Positions 31,474-41,091 of a stretch of DNA of 64,000 nt are shown here, in pieces (the first letter of the stretch is position 1; each line of letters begins with the position of its first letter). The stretch spans positions 226,449 to 290,448 of the forward strand of contig NZ_CP034885.1 in assembly GCF_005083105.1 (NCBI RefSeq). The letters run 5' to 3'. Under the pieces are notes generated by a model. That model was given only the letters and a program-made list of their open reading frames with translations, ran no database searches and had not been told where the DNA came from. A program made the translations under genes and the position numbers. The stretch is from Buchnera aphidicola (Aphis nerii). GTDB taxonomy: Bacteria; Pseudomonadota; Gammaproteobacteria; Enterobacterales; Enterobacteriaceae.

Positions 31474-33894
31474 ATGTTAATTAAAAAATTTTTTATGATT
31501 TTTTTGATGTTTTTTAGTATAAATATTTACTCAAAAAATTTGTGGACTATAAAAAACATTGAATTTCAAGGACTAAAATATATTTCAAAAGATGAAGCAT
31601 TAAGGCATATTTTATTTAATATTGGTAGTACAATAACCAAAAATGATATTAAAAAAAGTATTAAATCTTTATTTAAAACAGGAAAATTTGAAGATATTAA
31701 AGTTTTTTTTTCAGAAAAATCAATTATTTTTAAAATAATAGAACGACCTTTAATATACAATATTAGTATTTCAGGTAATCATCTAATTAAAAATGATATT
31801 CTTAATAAATATCTTGATCAATTAAATATCAAAGTAGGTAGACAATATAATCCATATTTAAAAGATGTTTTTATAAAAAATATACAAAATTTTTACGATC
31901 ATATTGGAAGATATCAGTCAAAAATTAAGGTATTGACAACGTTTTCTTCAAATAACAAAATTAATTTAAAAATATTAATTGATGAAGGACATTTAACTCA
32001 AATAAATTATATCAAAATTCTCGGAAATAAAAATTTTTCACGAGATAAAATAATTTCTTTATTTAAATTAAAAGATCATAAACCCTGGTGGAACTTTTTA
32101 GAAAAATGTATTTATTATTCTAATCAATTAGAAAAAGATTTAGATAATTTAAATAAATTTTATTTAAATAGAGGATATTATTATTTTCATATAGATAAAA
32201 AAATAATTAATTTTTCAAAAAATAAAAATAAAGTGAATATTATTTTACAAATTTTTGAAGGAAGCAAATATAAAGTTTCTCATTTTTTTGTTAACGGTAA
32301 TGTATTACACTATTACGAACAAATAAAAAATTTGATTACTATCAATAATAATGAATTATATAATCAAGAAAAAATTGATTTAATTGTTCAAAAAATAAAA
32401 TATTTTTTATCTGAACATGGATATATTAATACTCAAATTTTAATTAATCCTGATATAAATGTTCGAACAAAAACTATAATTTTAAATTTTAATATAAATA
32501 TTAATGAACGTTATTTCGTTAATAAAATACTTTTTAAAGGTAATGAATTAACTAAAGATATAGTTTTACGACGTGAAATAAAACAAATAGAAGGTAAATG
32601 GTTTAATACAAAACTAATTAATTTAGGTAAAGAATCATTAGAAAAAATAAAATATATTCATGATATTGTAGTTACAAAAGATTTTTTAGATGATAAAAAA
32701 AATGCAGTTAATGTTATTTATGAATTAAAAGAAAATCCTACTGGTACAGTAAATTTTGGATTAGGTTATGGAAAAGATAGTGGATTAAGTTTCAATGCTT
32801 CACTTTCAAAAGATAATTTATTTGGATCTGGTAATTCACTAAAGACTAGTATTATTAAAAATGATAATCAAAAATATGCAGACTTATTAGTGACATATCC
32901 TTATTTTTTTGAGAATGGTACTAATTTGAATAGTAAACTATTTTATAATGATTTTAAATATCATCTTAATGACATGTCTATTCTTAAAAAACAGACAATT
33001 GGATTTGAAAATGATTTAAGTTTTTTGATTAATAGTTTTAATAGATTTAATATAGGTTTTGGATATACTCGAAATAATTTAATTAATGAAAATAATTTAA
33101 CTAATATAAAAAATAAAAAAAATATTATAAATAATACAGTTCAAACATTTGATGATCAGTTTTTAAAAAATAGCTTAGTGAATGATTTTACTTTAAATTA
33201 TTCATTTTTACATAACACTTTAAAAAATTTTTATTTTCCTATTTCTGGTAATCAAACTTATTTAAGTGGTAAAAACACTATTCCTGGTTCTGATAATAGC
33301 TTTTATAAAATCTTGTTAGATACTGAACAATATATACCTTTAGATCAAGAAAAAAAATTTATATTTTTAACTCATTTCCGAGCTGGTTTTGGAGATAGTT
33401 TTAACCAACAAAAGTTGCCTTTTTATGAAAATTTTCATTCAAATAGTTCAAATAATATTCGTGGATTTCGTATTCATACCATTGGTCCAAAAAAAGAATA
33501 TACTGTTAGTAATCTAAAAGAATGTTTAGGACATAAAAATAATAATTTTTGTGAATCTTTAGATTCAATTGGTGGTAATGCAATGGTTATTGCTAATTTA
33601 GAATTAGTTTTACCAATTCCATTCATTGAAGAAAAGTATACACATTTTCTTCGATCTTCCTTATTTTTAGATATTGGTAATATTTGGGATACTAGATCTA
33701 AAAAACAAAAAAATACTTCTAATTTACAGTTTATAGATTTTAGTAATTTAAAAAATATTTATTCTTCTATTGGTGTTTCTTTGCAATGGTTTTCACCTAT
33801 TGGTCCGTTAGTTTTTTCCTATGCTTATCCTATTCAAACAAATGAAAATAATCAATTAGAAGCATTTCAATTTAATATTGGTAAAAATTGGTAA
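31474..33894 (+). CDS. bamA: Outer-membrane protein assembly factor BamA
   Basis: Inserts beta-barrel proteins into the outer membrane. The 806 residues match E. coli (810). After a signal peptide (about residues 1-20) come five POTRA repeats (about 24-420) and a 16-strand barrel. The barrel keeps the NIRGFR motif (E. coli VRGF) and ends in FQFNIGKNW, with the terminal aromatic recognition residue. The skp and lpxD genes that follow in E. coli are missing, and fabZ comes next. Confidence 0.98.
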   Translation: MLIKKFFMIFLMFFSINIYSKNLWTIKNIEFQGLKYISKDEALRHILFNIGSTITKNDIKKSIKSLFKTGKFEDIKVFFSEKSIIFKIIERPLIYNISISGNHLIKNDILNKYLDQLNIKVGRQYNPYLKDVFIKNIQNFYDHIGRYQSKIKVLTTFSSNNKINLKILIDEGHLTQINYIKILGNKNFSRDKIISLFKLKDHKPWWNFLEKCIYYSNQLEKDLDNLNKFYLNRGYYYFHIDKKIINFSKNKNKVNIILQIFEGSKYKVSHFFVNGNVLHYYEQIKNLITINNNELYNQEKIDLIVQKIKYFLSEHGYINTQILINPDINVRTKTIILNFNININERYFVNKILFKGNELTKDIVLRREIKQIEGKWFNTKLINLGKESLEKIKYIHDIVVTKDFLDDKKNAVNVIYELKENPTGTVNFGLGYGKDSGLSFNASLSKDNLFGSGNSLKTSIIKNDNQKYADLLVTYPYFFENGTNLNSKLFYNDFKYHLNDMSILKKQTIGFENDLSFLINSFNRFNIGFGYTRNNLINENNLTNIKNKKNIINNTVQTFDDQFLKNSLVNDFTLNYSFLHNTLKNFYFPISGNQTYLSGKNTIPGSDNSFYKILLDTEQYIPLDQEKKFIFLTHFRAGFGDSFNQQKLPFYENFHSNSSNNIRGFRIHTIGPKKEYTVSNLKECLGHKNNNFCESLDSIGGNAMVIANLELVLPIPFIEEKYTHFLRSSLFLDIGNIWDTRSKKQKNTSNLQFIDFSNLKNIYSSIGVSLQWFSPIGPLVFSYAYPIQTNENNQLEAFQFNIGKNW

Positions 33895-33983
33895 TTTAAA
33901 TAAATTTGGTTTTTTTAAAAATAAAGACTTAATTTATAAAAAATGTATTTATTTGATGTTATCACTTTTAAAAGGTGAATATT

Positions 33984-34433
33984 TTGAGTTCTAGTTATAA
34001 TTTTTTGGATATTAAAAAAATTTTAAAAATTTTACCACATCGTTATCCTTTATTATTAATTGATCGAATTTTAGATTTTAAAATTTTTCATTATTTACAA
34101 GCATTAAAAAATTGTACTATAGATGAACCATTTTTTCAGGGGCATTTTTTAGAAAAACCAGTATTTCCAGGTGTTTTAATTATTGAGGCTATGACTCAAG
34201 CAGCTGCTATTTTAATTTATAAAAGTACAGGAATATTAAATATTAATAAATTATATTATTTTGTTGGTATTGAAAATGCGAGATTTAAAAAAAATATTAT
34301 CCCTGGAGATCAAATATTTATTCAAGTGATTTATTTAAAAAATAAAAAAAATTTAATTAAATTCAAAGTGTATGCAATGGTAAATAATATAAATATTTGT
34401 CATGCTACTATTCTTTTTTATAAAAAAAATTAA
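33984..34433 (+). CDS. fabZ: 3-hydroxyacyl-ACP dehydratase FabZ
   Basis: Dehydrates 3-hydroxyacyl-ACP in type II fatty-acid synthesis. The hot-dog fold motifs LPHRYPLLLIDRI (catalytic His) and FFQGHFLEKPVFPGVLIIEAM (catalytic Glu) are intact. The frame opens at a GTG (33975), but I choose the TTG at 33984: it has AAGGTG about 8 nt upstream and puts 17 residues before PHRYP, as in E. coli, whose fabZ as I recall also starts with TTG. This gives 149 residues (E. coli 151). Its neighbours in E. coli (lpxD, lpxA, lpxB) are absent, so it is kept for fatty acids, not lipid A. Confidence 0.96.
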   Translation: MSSSYNFLDIKKILKILPHRYPLLLIDRILDFKIFHYLQALKNCTIDEPFFQGHFLEKPVFPGVLIIEAMTQAAAILIYKSTGILNINKLYYFVGIENARFKKNIIPGDQIFIQVIYLKNKKNLIKFKVYAMVNNINICHATILFYKKN

Positions 34434-34472
34434 TATTAAATAAAATATTTTTATATTAAATTCGGAAAATAA

Positions 34473-37400
34473 ATGCATTCACCAAAATTTGTACATCTTC
34501 ATGTACATAGCGATTATTCAATGTTTGATGGTTTATCTAAACCAGAAGATCTAGTAAAAAAAGCAGTTTCTTTGAAAATGATAGCTTTAGCTATTACAGA
34601 TTTCAGTAATTTATATGGTGTAATAAAATTTTATAATTCTGCACATAAATTTGGTTTAAAACCTATTATTGGCACAACAGTGAAATTTATTTCAGAATTC
34701 GTAAAGAATGAATTAGTAGAATTAACTATATTAGCTAGCAATGAAAAAGGATACAAAAATTTAATTTTGTTAATTTCTCGTGCTTATACAAAAGGATATA
34801 TTAATAATAAGTTTGTTACAATAGAAAAAAAATGGCTTTCAGAACTTAATCATGGATTAATCCTACTTTCAGGAGGGTGTCGTGGTGAAATTGGAAAAAT
34901 TTTGTTAAGTAAACAATCTTCATTTATATCTTCTTGTTTAAAATTCTATGAAACATATTTTCCTTCTTCATATTATCTGGAATTAATGAGAACAGGAAGA
35001 AAAAATGAAGAAAAATATTTACATTTAGCTGTAGATTTGTCTTATTGTAAAGGTATTCCAGTAGTAGCAACTAATGATGTATGTTTTTTAAATAAAGAAG
35101 ATTTTAAAATTCACAAAATTAGAATTGCTATTCATGAAGGAGAAACTTTAAAAAATTCTAAAATTCAAAATAACTATAGCCAAAATCAATATTTAAAAAG
35201 TGAAAAAGAAATATTTGAGCTGTTTTCTGATATTCCAGAAGCATTAATTAACAGTGTAGAAATTGCAAAACGTTGCAATGTTTTTATATCTTCTGGACAG
35301 TATTTTTTACCACAATTTCCTACAGGTAAAACAAGTATTCAAGATTATTTGATTATTAAAGCAAAAAATGGATTAAAAAAACGTTTAAAAGTACATTTTA
35401 CAAATTGTAAAATAAGTAAAGAAATTTATTTAAAATATAAAAAACGTTTAATGATGGAGTTAAATATAATAAATAAAATGGGTTTTCCTGGGTATTTTTT
35501 AATTGTTATGGAATTTATACAATGGGCAAAAAATAATAATATCCCAGTTGGACCTGGAAGAGGTTCAGGTGCAGGTTCATTAGTTGCATATGCATTAAAT
35601 ATAACTGAAATAAATCCTTTATTATTCGATTTATTATTTGAACGATTTCTAAATCCTGAACGTATTTCTCTACCTGATTTTGATATTGATTTTTGTATGG
35701 ATAAACGAGATAGAGTAATTGAACATGTTTCTGATATGTATGGTAGAGATGCAGTAGCTCAAATTATTACTTTTGGAACAATGACAGCAAAAGCTGTAAT
35801 TCGAGATGTAGGAAGAGTTTTAGGTTACCCTTATGGGTTTATCAATCATTTATCTAAATTAGTACCATTAGATCCTGGAATCACACTTAATGAAGCTTTT
35901 TCTAAGAAATCTGAATTATATAATCTTTATAAAAATAATGAAGATATTAAAAAATTAATTGATATATCTAAAAAATTAGAAGGAGTAAATAGAAATATTG
36001 GAAAGCATGCAGGTGGTGTTGTAATTTCTCCGACCAAAATTACTGATTTTTGTCCTTTATATTGTGACGAAAATGGAAGTAATTCTGTTACTCAATTTGA
36101 TAAGAATGATATTGAATATGTCGGTTTGTTAAAGTTTGATTTTCTTGGTTTACGTACATTAACAACAATTAATTGTACAGTAGATATGATTAACGTAAAA
36201 TTATTACCGAATGAAAAAAAAATTAATATTAATTCTATTTCATTAGATGATGAAAAATGTTTTCTTTTATTAAAAGAATGTAAAACTACTGCTATTTTTC
36301 AATTAGAATCTTATGGAATGAAAGATTTAATTAAAAGATTAAAACCAGATTGTTTTGAAGATATTATTGCACTTTTAGCACTTTTTAGACCTGGTCCTTT
36401 ACAATCCGGAATGGTAGATAATTTTATAAATCGAAAGCATGGATATGAAAAAATTTCATATCCTGATTATAAATGGCAGCATATACTTTTAAAACCAGTA
36501 TTAAAATCAACCTATGGTATTATTTTATATCAAGAACAAGTTATGAAAATTGCTCAAATTTTAGCGGGTTATACTTTAGGAAAAGCTGATATTTTAAGAC
36601 GTGCTATAAGTAAAAAAAATTTTAAAGATATGGCAAAGCAAAGAAAAATTTTTTTAGAAGGATCTAAAAAAAATGGAATTGATTTAAAATTAGCATCAAA
36701 AATTTTTGATTTATTGGAAAAATTTGCTGGATATGGATTTAATAAATCACATTCTGTAGCTTATGCGTTAGTTTCTTATCAAACATTATGGTTAAAATCA
36801 CATTATCCTGCTGAATTTATAGCAGCTACTATGAACTCGGATATAGATAATACAGAAAAAATTATCATTTTAGTTCATGAAACACTTAATTTAAAATTAA
36901 AAATGATTCCTCCTAATATTAATTTAAGTAAATATGAATTTTATGTAGACAATTCTAACAATATAGTCTATGGTCTTGGGGCTATAAAAGGAATAGGTGA
37001 AAATTCAATAAAAAGTATTATTGAAGAAAGAGATAAAAACGGTTATTTTTATGATTTATTCGATTTATGTATGCGTTGTGATCCTAATAAAATAAACCGT
37101 AGAATATTAGAAAAACTAATTATGTCTGGTAGTTTAGATGTTATAGATAAGAATAGAAATTGTTTGCTTAATTTAATTGAAGATGCAATTAAAGTTTCAA
37201 AAGAATATCTACGAATTAAAAATAACCGGCAAATAAGTCTTTTTGGGGATTTTAAAGATGAATTAAATATAATAAAAAAAAATAATTTATCTAAATTTTC
37301 ACATCTTAATCAACAAGATCAATTAAAAAATGAATATCAAGTTTTAGGTTTTTATTTAACAGGACATCCTATTAATCAGTATTTAGCAGAACTAGAATAT

Positions 37401-37940
37401 TATGTAAATGTTTTAAAAAATTTAGAATTAAATTCCAGTCATAAAAATAAAATAGTTTTAGGAATTGTTATTTCAATTAAAATAAAAACAACTAAAAATA
37501 AAAATAAAATAGCTATATTAATATTAGATAACTATAATAGTCGTTTTGAAGTTGTAATTTTTAAACAAGTGTTTAATTTATTTGAATATTTAATTAAGTT
37601 AAATGAAATTCTAATAATAAAAGGAAAAACAGATTTAACTAAAAATAAAAAAATAATAGCATATGAAATTTTTAACTTAACATTATTAAGAGAAAAACAT
37701 CTTAAAAAATTAGTTATTACATTAACGAAAAACCATGATCAATTTATTTTAGAAAAATTATATAAATTATTAATCCAACAAAATCAAGGTGGTGTTTTTG
37801 TTCATTTGTTCTTTAAAACAAAACAAATTTATTTTAGTTTAATTAAAAATAAGAATTTTTATATCACTGTTAGTAATGAATTTTTAAATGAATTAAAATC
37901 TTTAGTCGGAAAAGAACAAGTACAATTAAAACTACATTAA
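34473..37940 (+). CDS. dnaE: DNA polymerase III alpha subunit
   Basis: Replicative DNA polymerase catalytic subunit. The 1155 residues match E. coli (1160). An N-terminal PHP domain starts HLHVHSDYSMFDGLSKPEDL. The palm carries the catalytic aspartates in LPDFDIDFCMDKRD and LLKFDFLGL, and GPGRGSGAGSLVAYAL precedes them. Helix-hairpin-helix, OB and C-terminal tau-binding regions follow. The proofreading partner DnaQ is encoded at 48.7 kb. lpxB and rnhB, upstream in E. coli, are missing. Confidence 0.99.
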   Translation: MHSPKFVHLHVHSDYSMFDGLSKPEDLVKKAVSLKMIALAITDFSNLYGVIKFYNSAHKFGLKPIIGTTVKFISEFVKNELVELTILASNEKGYKNLILLISRAYTKGYINNKFVTIEKKWLSELNHGLILLSGGCRGEIGKILLSKQSSFISSCLKFYETYFPSSYYLELMRTGRKNEEKYLHLAVDLSYCKGIPVVATNDVCFLNKEDFKIHKIRIAIHEGETLKNSKIQNNYSQNQYLKSEKEIFELFSDIPEALINSVEIAKRCNVFISSGQYFLPQFPTGKTSIQDYLIIKAKNGLKKRLKVHFTNCKISKEIYLKYKKRLMMELNIINKMGFPGYFLIVMEFIQWAKNNNIPVGPGRGSGAGSLVAYALNITEINPLLFDLLFERFLNPERISLPDFDIDFCMDKRDRVIEHVSDMYGRDAVAQIITFGTMTAKAVIRDVGRVLGYPYGFINHLSKLVPLDPGITLNEAFSKKSELYNLYKNNEDIKKLIDISKKLEGVNRNIGKHAGGVVISPTKITDFCPLYCDENGSNSVTQFDKNDIEYVGLLKFDFLGLRTLTTINCTVDMINVKLLPNEKKININSISLDDEKCFLLLKECKTTAIFQLESYGMKDLIKRLKPDCFEDIIALLALFRPGPLQSGMVDNFINRKHGYEKISYPDYKWQHILLKPVLKSTYGIILYQEQVMKIAQILAGYTLGKADILRRAISKKNFKDMAKQRKIFLEGSKKNGIDLKLASKIFDLLEKFAGYGFNKSHSVAYALVSYQTLWLKSHYPAEFIAATMNSDIDNTEKIIILVHETLNLKLKMIPPNINLSKYEFYVDNSNNIVYGLGAIKGIGENSIKSIIEERDKNGYFYDLFDLCMRCDPNKINRRILEKLIMSGSLDVIDKNRNCLLNLIEDAIKVSKEYLRIKNNRQISLFGDFKDELNIIKKNNLSKFSHLNQQDQLKNEYQVLGFYLTGHPINQYLAELEYYVNVLKNLELNSSHKNKIVLGIVISIKIKTTKNKNKIAILILDNYNSRFEVVIFKQVFNLFEYLIKLNEILIIKGKTDLTKNKKIIAYEIFNLTLLREKHLKKLVITLTKNHDQFILEKLYKLLIQQNQGGVFVHLFFKTKQIYFSLIKNKNFYITVSNEFLNELKSLVGKEQVQLKLH

Positions 37941-37942
37941 AT

Positions 37943-37964
37943 AAGATTTTTTATAAAAATTCTT
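37943..37964. terminator. Possible two-way terminator between dnaE and proS
   Basis: AAGATTTTTT and AAAAATTCTT form an almost perfect A/T dyad (one mismatch) just after the dnaE stop, with T runs on both strands. dnaE and proS converge here. The stem has almost no G-C pairs, so strength is doubtful. Confidence 0.3.
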
Positions 37965-38022
37965 TGATATTTTATAATTTTATATACTATATTTTTATAA
38001 TTTTTTAAAATATATAAATAAA

Positions 38023-39732
38023 TTATTTTAGTTTGTTTTTTAAAAAATTAACAATATCTTTTAAATTAATAAGAATATTTTTTTTATTTTTACGTTCTCG
38101 ATATTCAACATTACTGTTATTGACATGACGCGCACTAATAACAATTTGATGTGGAATACCAATTAAATCTATTTCATTAAACATAATACCAGGTCTTTTA
38201 TTACGGTCATCTAAAATTACATCTATTTTTTCATTTTTGATATTTTTATATAATTCTTCTGAAATTTTTTTAGTTTTTTGACAATTATTTATATTAATAA
38301 CTAAAATAGCCACTTCAAAAGGTGCAATCGAATTTGGCCAAATAATCCCTTGATTATCATAGTTTTGTTCAATTATAGTTGCGATAATACGTGTTATTCC
38401 TATCCCATAACATCCCATATATAAATTTTTTTGATTTCCCAATTTATCTTTTATTAACATGTTCATCTTTTCAGAATATTCTTTTTCTAATTGAAAAATA
38501 TGTCCGATTTCAATACTTTTTTTAATTTCCAATGGATTTTGTTCATTTGGTCCTAAGTCATTTTTTGTAATATTTCTAATATCAATAATATTTGGAATAG
38601 GAATATCTACATTCCAGTTTACATTAATAAAAAACTTTTTATTAATATTTGCACCAATAGTAAAATTTTGCATATAATATACAGAAACATCAGCAAATAT
38701 AGGAACATTTAAATTCCAAGGTCCTAGAAATTTTTTTTCAACTCCTATTAATTTAATAATTTCTTTTTCATCTAGAAATTCTAATGGTTTTTTGAGAATA
38801 TTAATTTGTTCTACTTTAAATAAATTCAATTCATGTTCTGCTCGTATTAGTATAGCAGCATATGAAAATTTTTTATTATCATAGGTTCTAATTAGTATTG
38901 TTTTCACTAAATTTTCAGTAATATTTTTAATTTCATTAATATTTTTAATAGATTTTATGCTTTTTGTTTTATTGTGAATATTATGATCTTTTTGTTTGAA
39001 AAAATTAATGGATTCTATTGATTGAGCTGTATTAATATTAGAAGCATATGAAGTATTTTTTGAAAAAACTATTTTATCTTCTCCATTATTAGATAATGCT
39101 TGAAATTCATGTGAAATTTTACCACCCATTGATCCAGAATCAGCACTTACAACACGAAATTGAAGTTTCATTTGATTAAATATATTTATATAACTTTCAT
39201 AAAAATTATTATAAGTTTTTTCTAAGCATCTTTTATTAATATGAAATGAATACGCGTCTTTCATAATAAATTCACGAGATCGAATAATTCCAAATCGTGG
39301 GCGTATTTCATCTCTAAATTTAGTTTGAATTTGATACATAATTAATGGTAGTTCTTGATAAGAATGTATTTCATTGCCAATTAAATACGTTATAACCTCC
39401 TCATTAGTTGGTCCTAATATAAATTTTTTATTACGTCGATCAAAAAATCGGAATAGTTCTTTTCCGTATACATTTAAACGTCCACTTTTTTTCCATAGTT
39501 CTTCAGGTTGAATAATAGGCATAGAAATTTCTAAAGCATTAATTTTTTTCATTTCATTTGTGATGATTTTATTTACTTTTTTTAAAACTCTCAAACCTGT
39601 TGGTAACCAAATATATAAACCTGAAGATAATTTTCTAATCATCCCACTTCTAAGCATAAGTTGATGACTAATTATTTCAGTATCATGAGGATTTTCTTTT
39701 AAAGTTAGTAGTAAATATTGACTTGCTCGCAT
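38023..39732 (-). CDS. proS: Prolyl-tRNA synthetase
   Basis: Class II synthetase charging tRNA-Pro. The 569 residues match E. coli (572). Motif 2 (QTKFRDEIRPRFGIIRSREF) and motif 3 (GCYGIGITRIIATI) are clear, and the editing insertion between them is kept at about full length. The C-terminal anticodon-binding domain contains DDRNKRPGIMFNEIDLIGIP. A promoter-like pair lies 30-58 nt upstream. Confidence 0.98.
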   Translation of the reverse strand: MRASQYLLLTLKENPHDTEIISHQLMLRSGMIRKLSSGLYIWLPTGLRVLKKVNKIITNEMKKINALEISMPIIQPEELWKKSGRLNVYGKELFRFFDRRNKKFILGPTNEEVITYLIGNEIHSYQELPLIMYQIQTKFRDEIRPRFGIIRSREFIMKDAYSFHINKRCLEKTYNNFYESYINIFNQMKLQFRVVSADSGSMGGKISHEFQALSNNGEDKIVFSKNTSYASNINTAQSIESINFFKQKDHNIHNKTKSIKSIKNINEIKNITENLVKTILIRTYDNKKFSYAAILIRAEHELNLFKVEQINILKKPLEFLDEKEIIKLIGVEKKFLGPWNLNVPIFADVSVYYMQNFTIGANINKKFFINVNWNVDIPIPNIIDIRNITKNDLGPNEQNPLEIKKSIEIGHIFQLEKEYSEKMNMLIKDKLGNQKNLYMGCYGIGITRIIATIIEQNYDNQGIIWPNSIAPFEVAILVININNCQKTKKISEELYKNIKNEKIDVILDDRNKRPGIMFNEIDLIGIPHQIVISARHVNNSNVEYRERKNKKNILINLKDIVNFLKNKLK

Positions 39733-39761
39733 ATGGTTAATATCTCAATATGAATAAAAGT

Positions 39762-39790
39762 GATATAAAAATTAAAATATTTATTTTCAA
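39762..39790 (-). promoter_or_regulatory. Candidate promoter of proS
   Basis: On the minus strand, TTGAAA (plus-strand 39785-39790) and TATATC (39762-39767) are separated by 17 nt, about 30 nt before the proS ATG. The -35 matches 5 of 6 and the -10 matches 4 of 6. In DNA this rich in A/T such matches are only suggestive. Confidence 0.4.
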
Positions 39791-39939
39791 TTCTTTTGTG
39801 CTCATTCTATTATATAATGAAATATTTTATAAGATATTTTTAATACTTTAAATTTTTTAATATTAATTATACTTGGTTTAAAATATATAAATTAATTTCT
39901 ATTTAAATAAAACAATAATAATGGTTAAAAATATTTAAA

Positions 39940-41091
39940 ATGAATCATGATATGCATGAAGAGAAAACTGAACAACCAACTGAACATCATATTAAAAAAT
40001 CTCGAAAAAAAGGTAAAACAAGGTATTCTCGAGAATTAAATTCTTTGTTAATTTTGATAGTTGGATTTTTAAATTTATGGTGGTATGGAGATTTAATTGT
40101 ACTTGAATTTAGTAAAATTATGTCTAATAGTTTTCGTTTTAATAATAGTATCATCTTGAATGAACAAAATACTTTATTAGATATAATAATTTCTTTAAAA
40201 AAAATTTTTATTATTTTTACACCATTTTTAGGATCTTTATTTTTTATAATTATAATGCCTGCTATTTTGTTTAGTGGTGTAAAATTTAATTTTACATCAT
40301 TAAAATTTAGTTTTAAAAAAATAAATTTAATAAATGGATTAAAAAATATTTTTTCTATAAAAATATTGATTGAGTTTTTTAAAAATATGTTAAAGTTGCT
40401 TGTTGTTGGGAGTGTGACTTTTTGGTATTTACGTGTGCATTTTTTTGAAATAATATTTTTTAATATGAAAGATATTTTTTCTGTTTTTTCGTTTGTATTT
40501 AATATTATTATTTTATGTTGTATTTTAGTGATTTTGAGTTTAATTCCAGTTATAATTTTCGATATTTTTTGGAATTATTTTAAATATCAAAAACAATTAA
40601 AAATGACTCGTCAACAAATAAAAAATGAATTTAAAGAGCAAGAAGGTCATCCACATTTAAAAAGTAGAATACGACAGCAGATGAAAGAAAATTTTAGAAG
40701 AAGAATGTTGTTAAATATTCCAAAATCTGATGTTGTTATAACTAATCCTGTACATTACTCAGTAGCATTAAGATATGATGAAAAAAATATGAACGCACCT
40801 AAATTAATAGCAAAAGGTATGGGAGATGTGGCTATACAAATACAAAATATTGCAATTAAGCATGATATTGCTATAATTTCTTCCCCTTCATTAGCTCGTG
40901 CATTATATCGTTATGCAGAAATAGGACAATATATTCCAGGGCCTCTTTATAAAGCTGTTGCAGAAATTTTAGCATGGGTCTGGAAAGTAAAAAAATGGAA
41001 AAAAGAAGGTGGAACTTTTCCAGAAAAACCAAAAAATATATCTGTTCCATCTGAATTTAATTTTACAGGAGAAAGTAAAAGTAATGGTTAA
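39940..41091 (+). CDS. flhB: Flagellar type III export protein FlhB
   Basis: Inner-membrane component of the flagellar type III export gate, controlling substrate class. The 383 residues match E. coli (382): a short basic N-terminus, four membrane segments (about 32-205) and a cytoplasmic domain. The self-cleavage motif, NPTH in the family, reads NPVH here at residues 269-272, the same numbers as in E. coli. Asn and Pro, the cleavage pair, are kept. The genes between flhB and cheY-type neighbours are not present; flhA overlaps its end by 8 bp. Confidence 0.97.
   Translation: MNHDMHEEKTEQPTEHHIKKSRKKGKTRYSRELNSLLILIVGFLNLWWYGDLIVLEFSKIMSNSFRFNNSIILNEQNTLLDIIISLKKIFIIFTPFLGSLFFIIIMPAILFSGVKFNFTSLKFSFKKINLINGLKNIFSIKILIEFFKNMLKLLVVGSVTFWYLRVHFFEIIFFNMKDIFSVFSFVFNIIILCCILVILSLIPVIIFDIFWNYFKYQKQLKMTRQQIKNEFKEQEGHPHLKSRIRQQMKENFRRRMLLNIPKSDVVITNPVHYSVALRYDEKNMNAPKLIAKGMGDVAIQIQNIAIKHDIAIISSPSLARALYRYAEIGQYIPGPLYKAVAEILAWVWKVKKWKKEGGTFPEKPKNISVPSEFNFTGESKSNG

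Noticed and set aside
41009..41083. Upstream extension of flhA
   Set aside because: These 25 codons overlap flhB out of frame, and the ATG at 41084 has a ribosome site and the family start.
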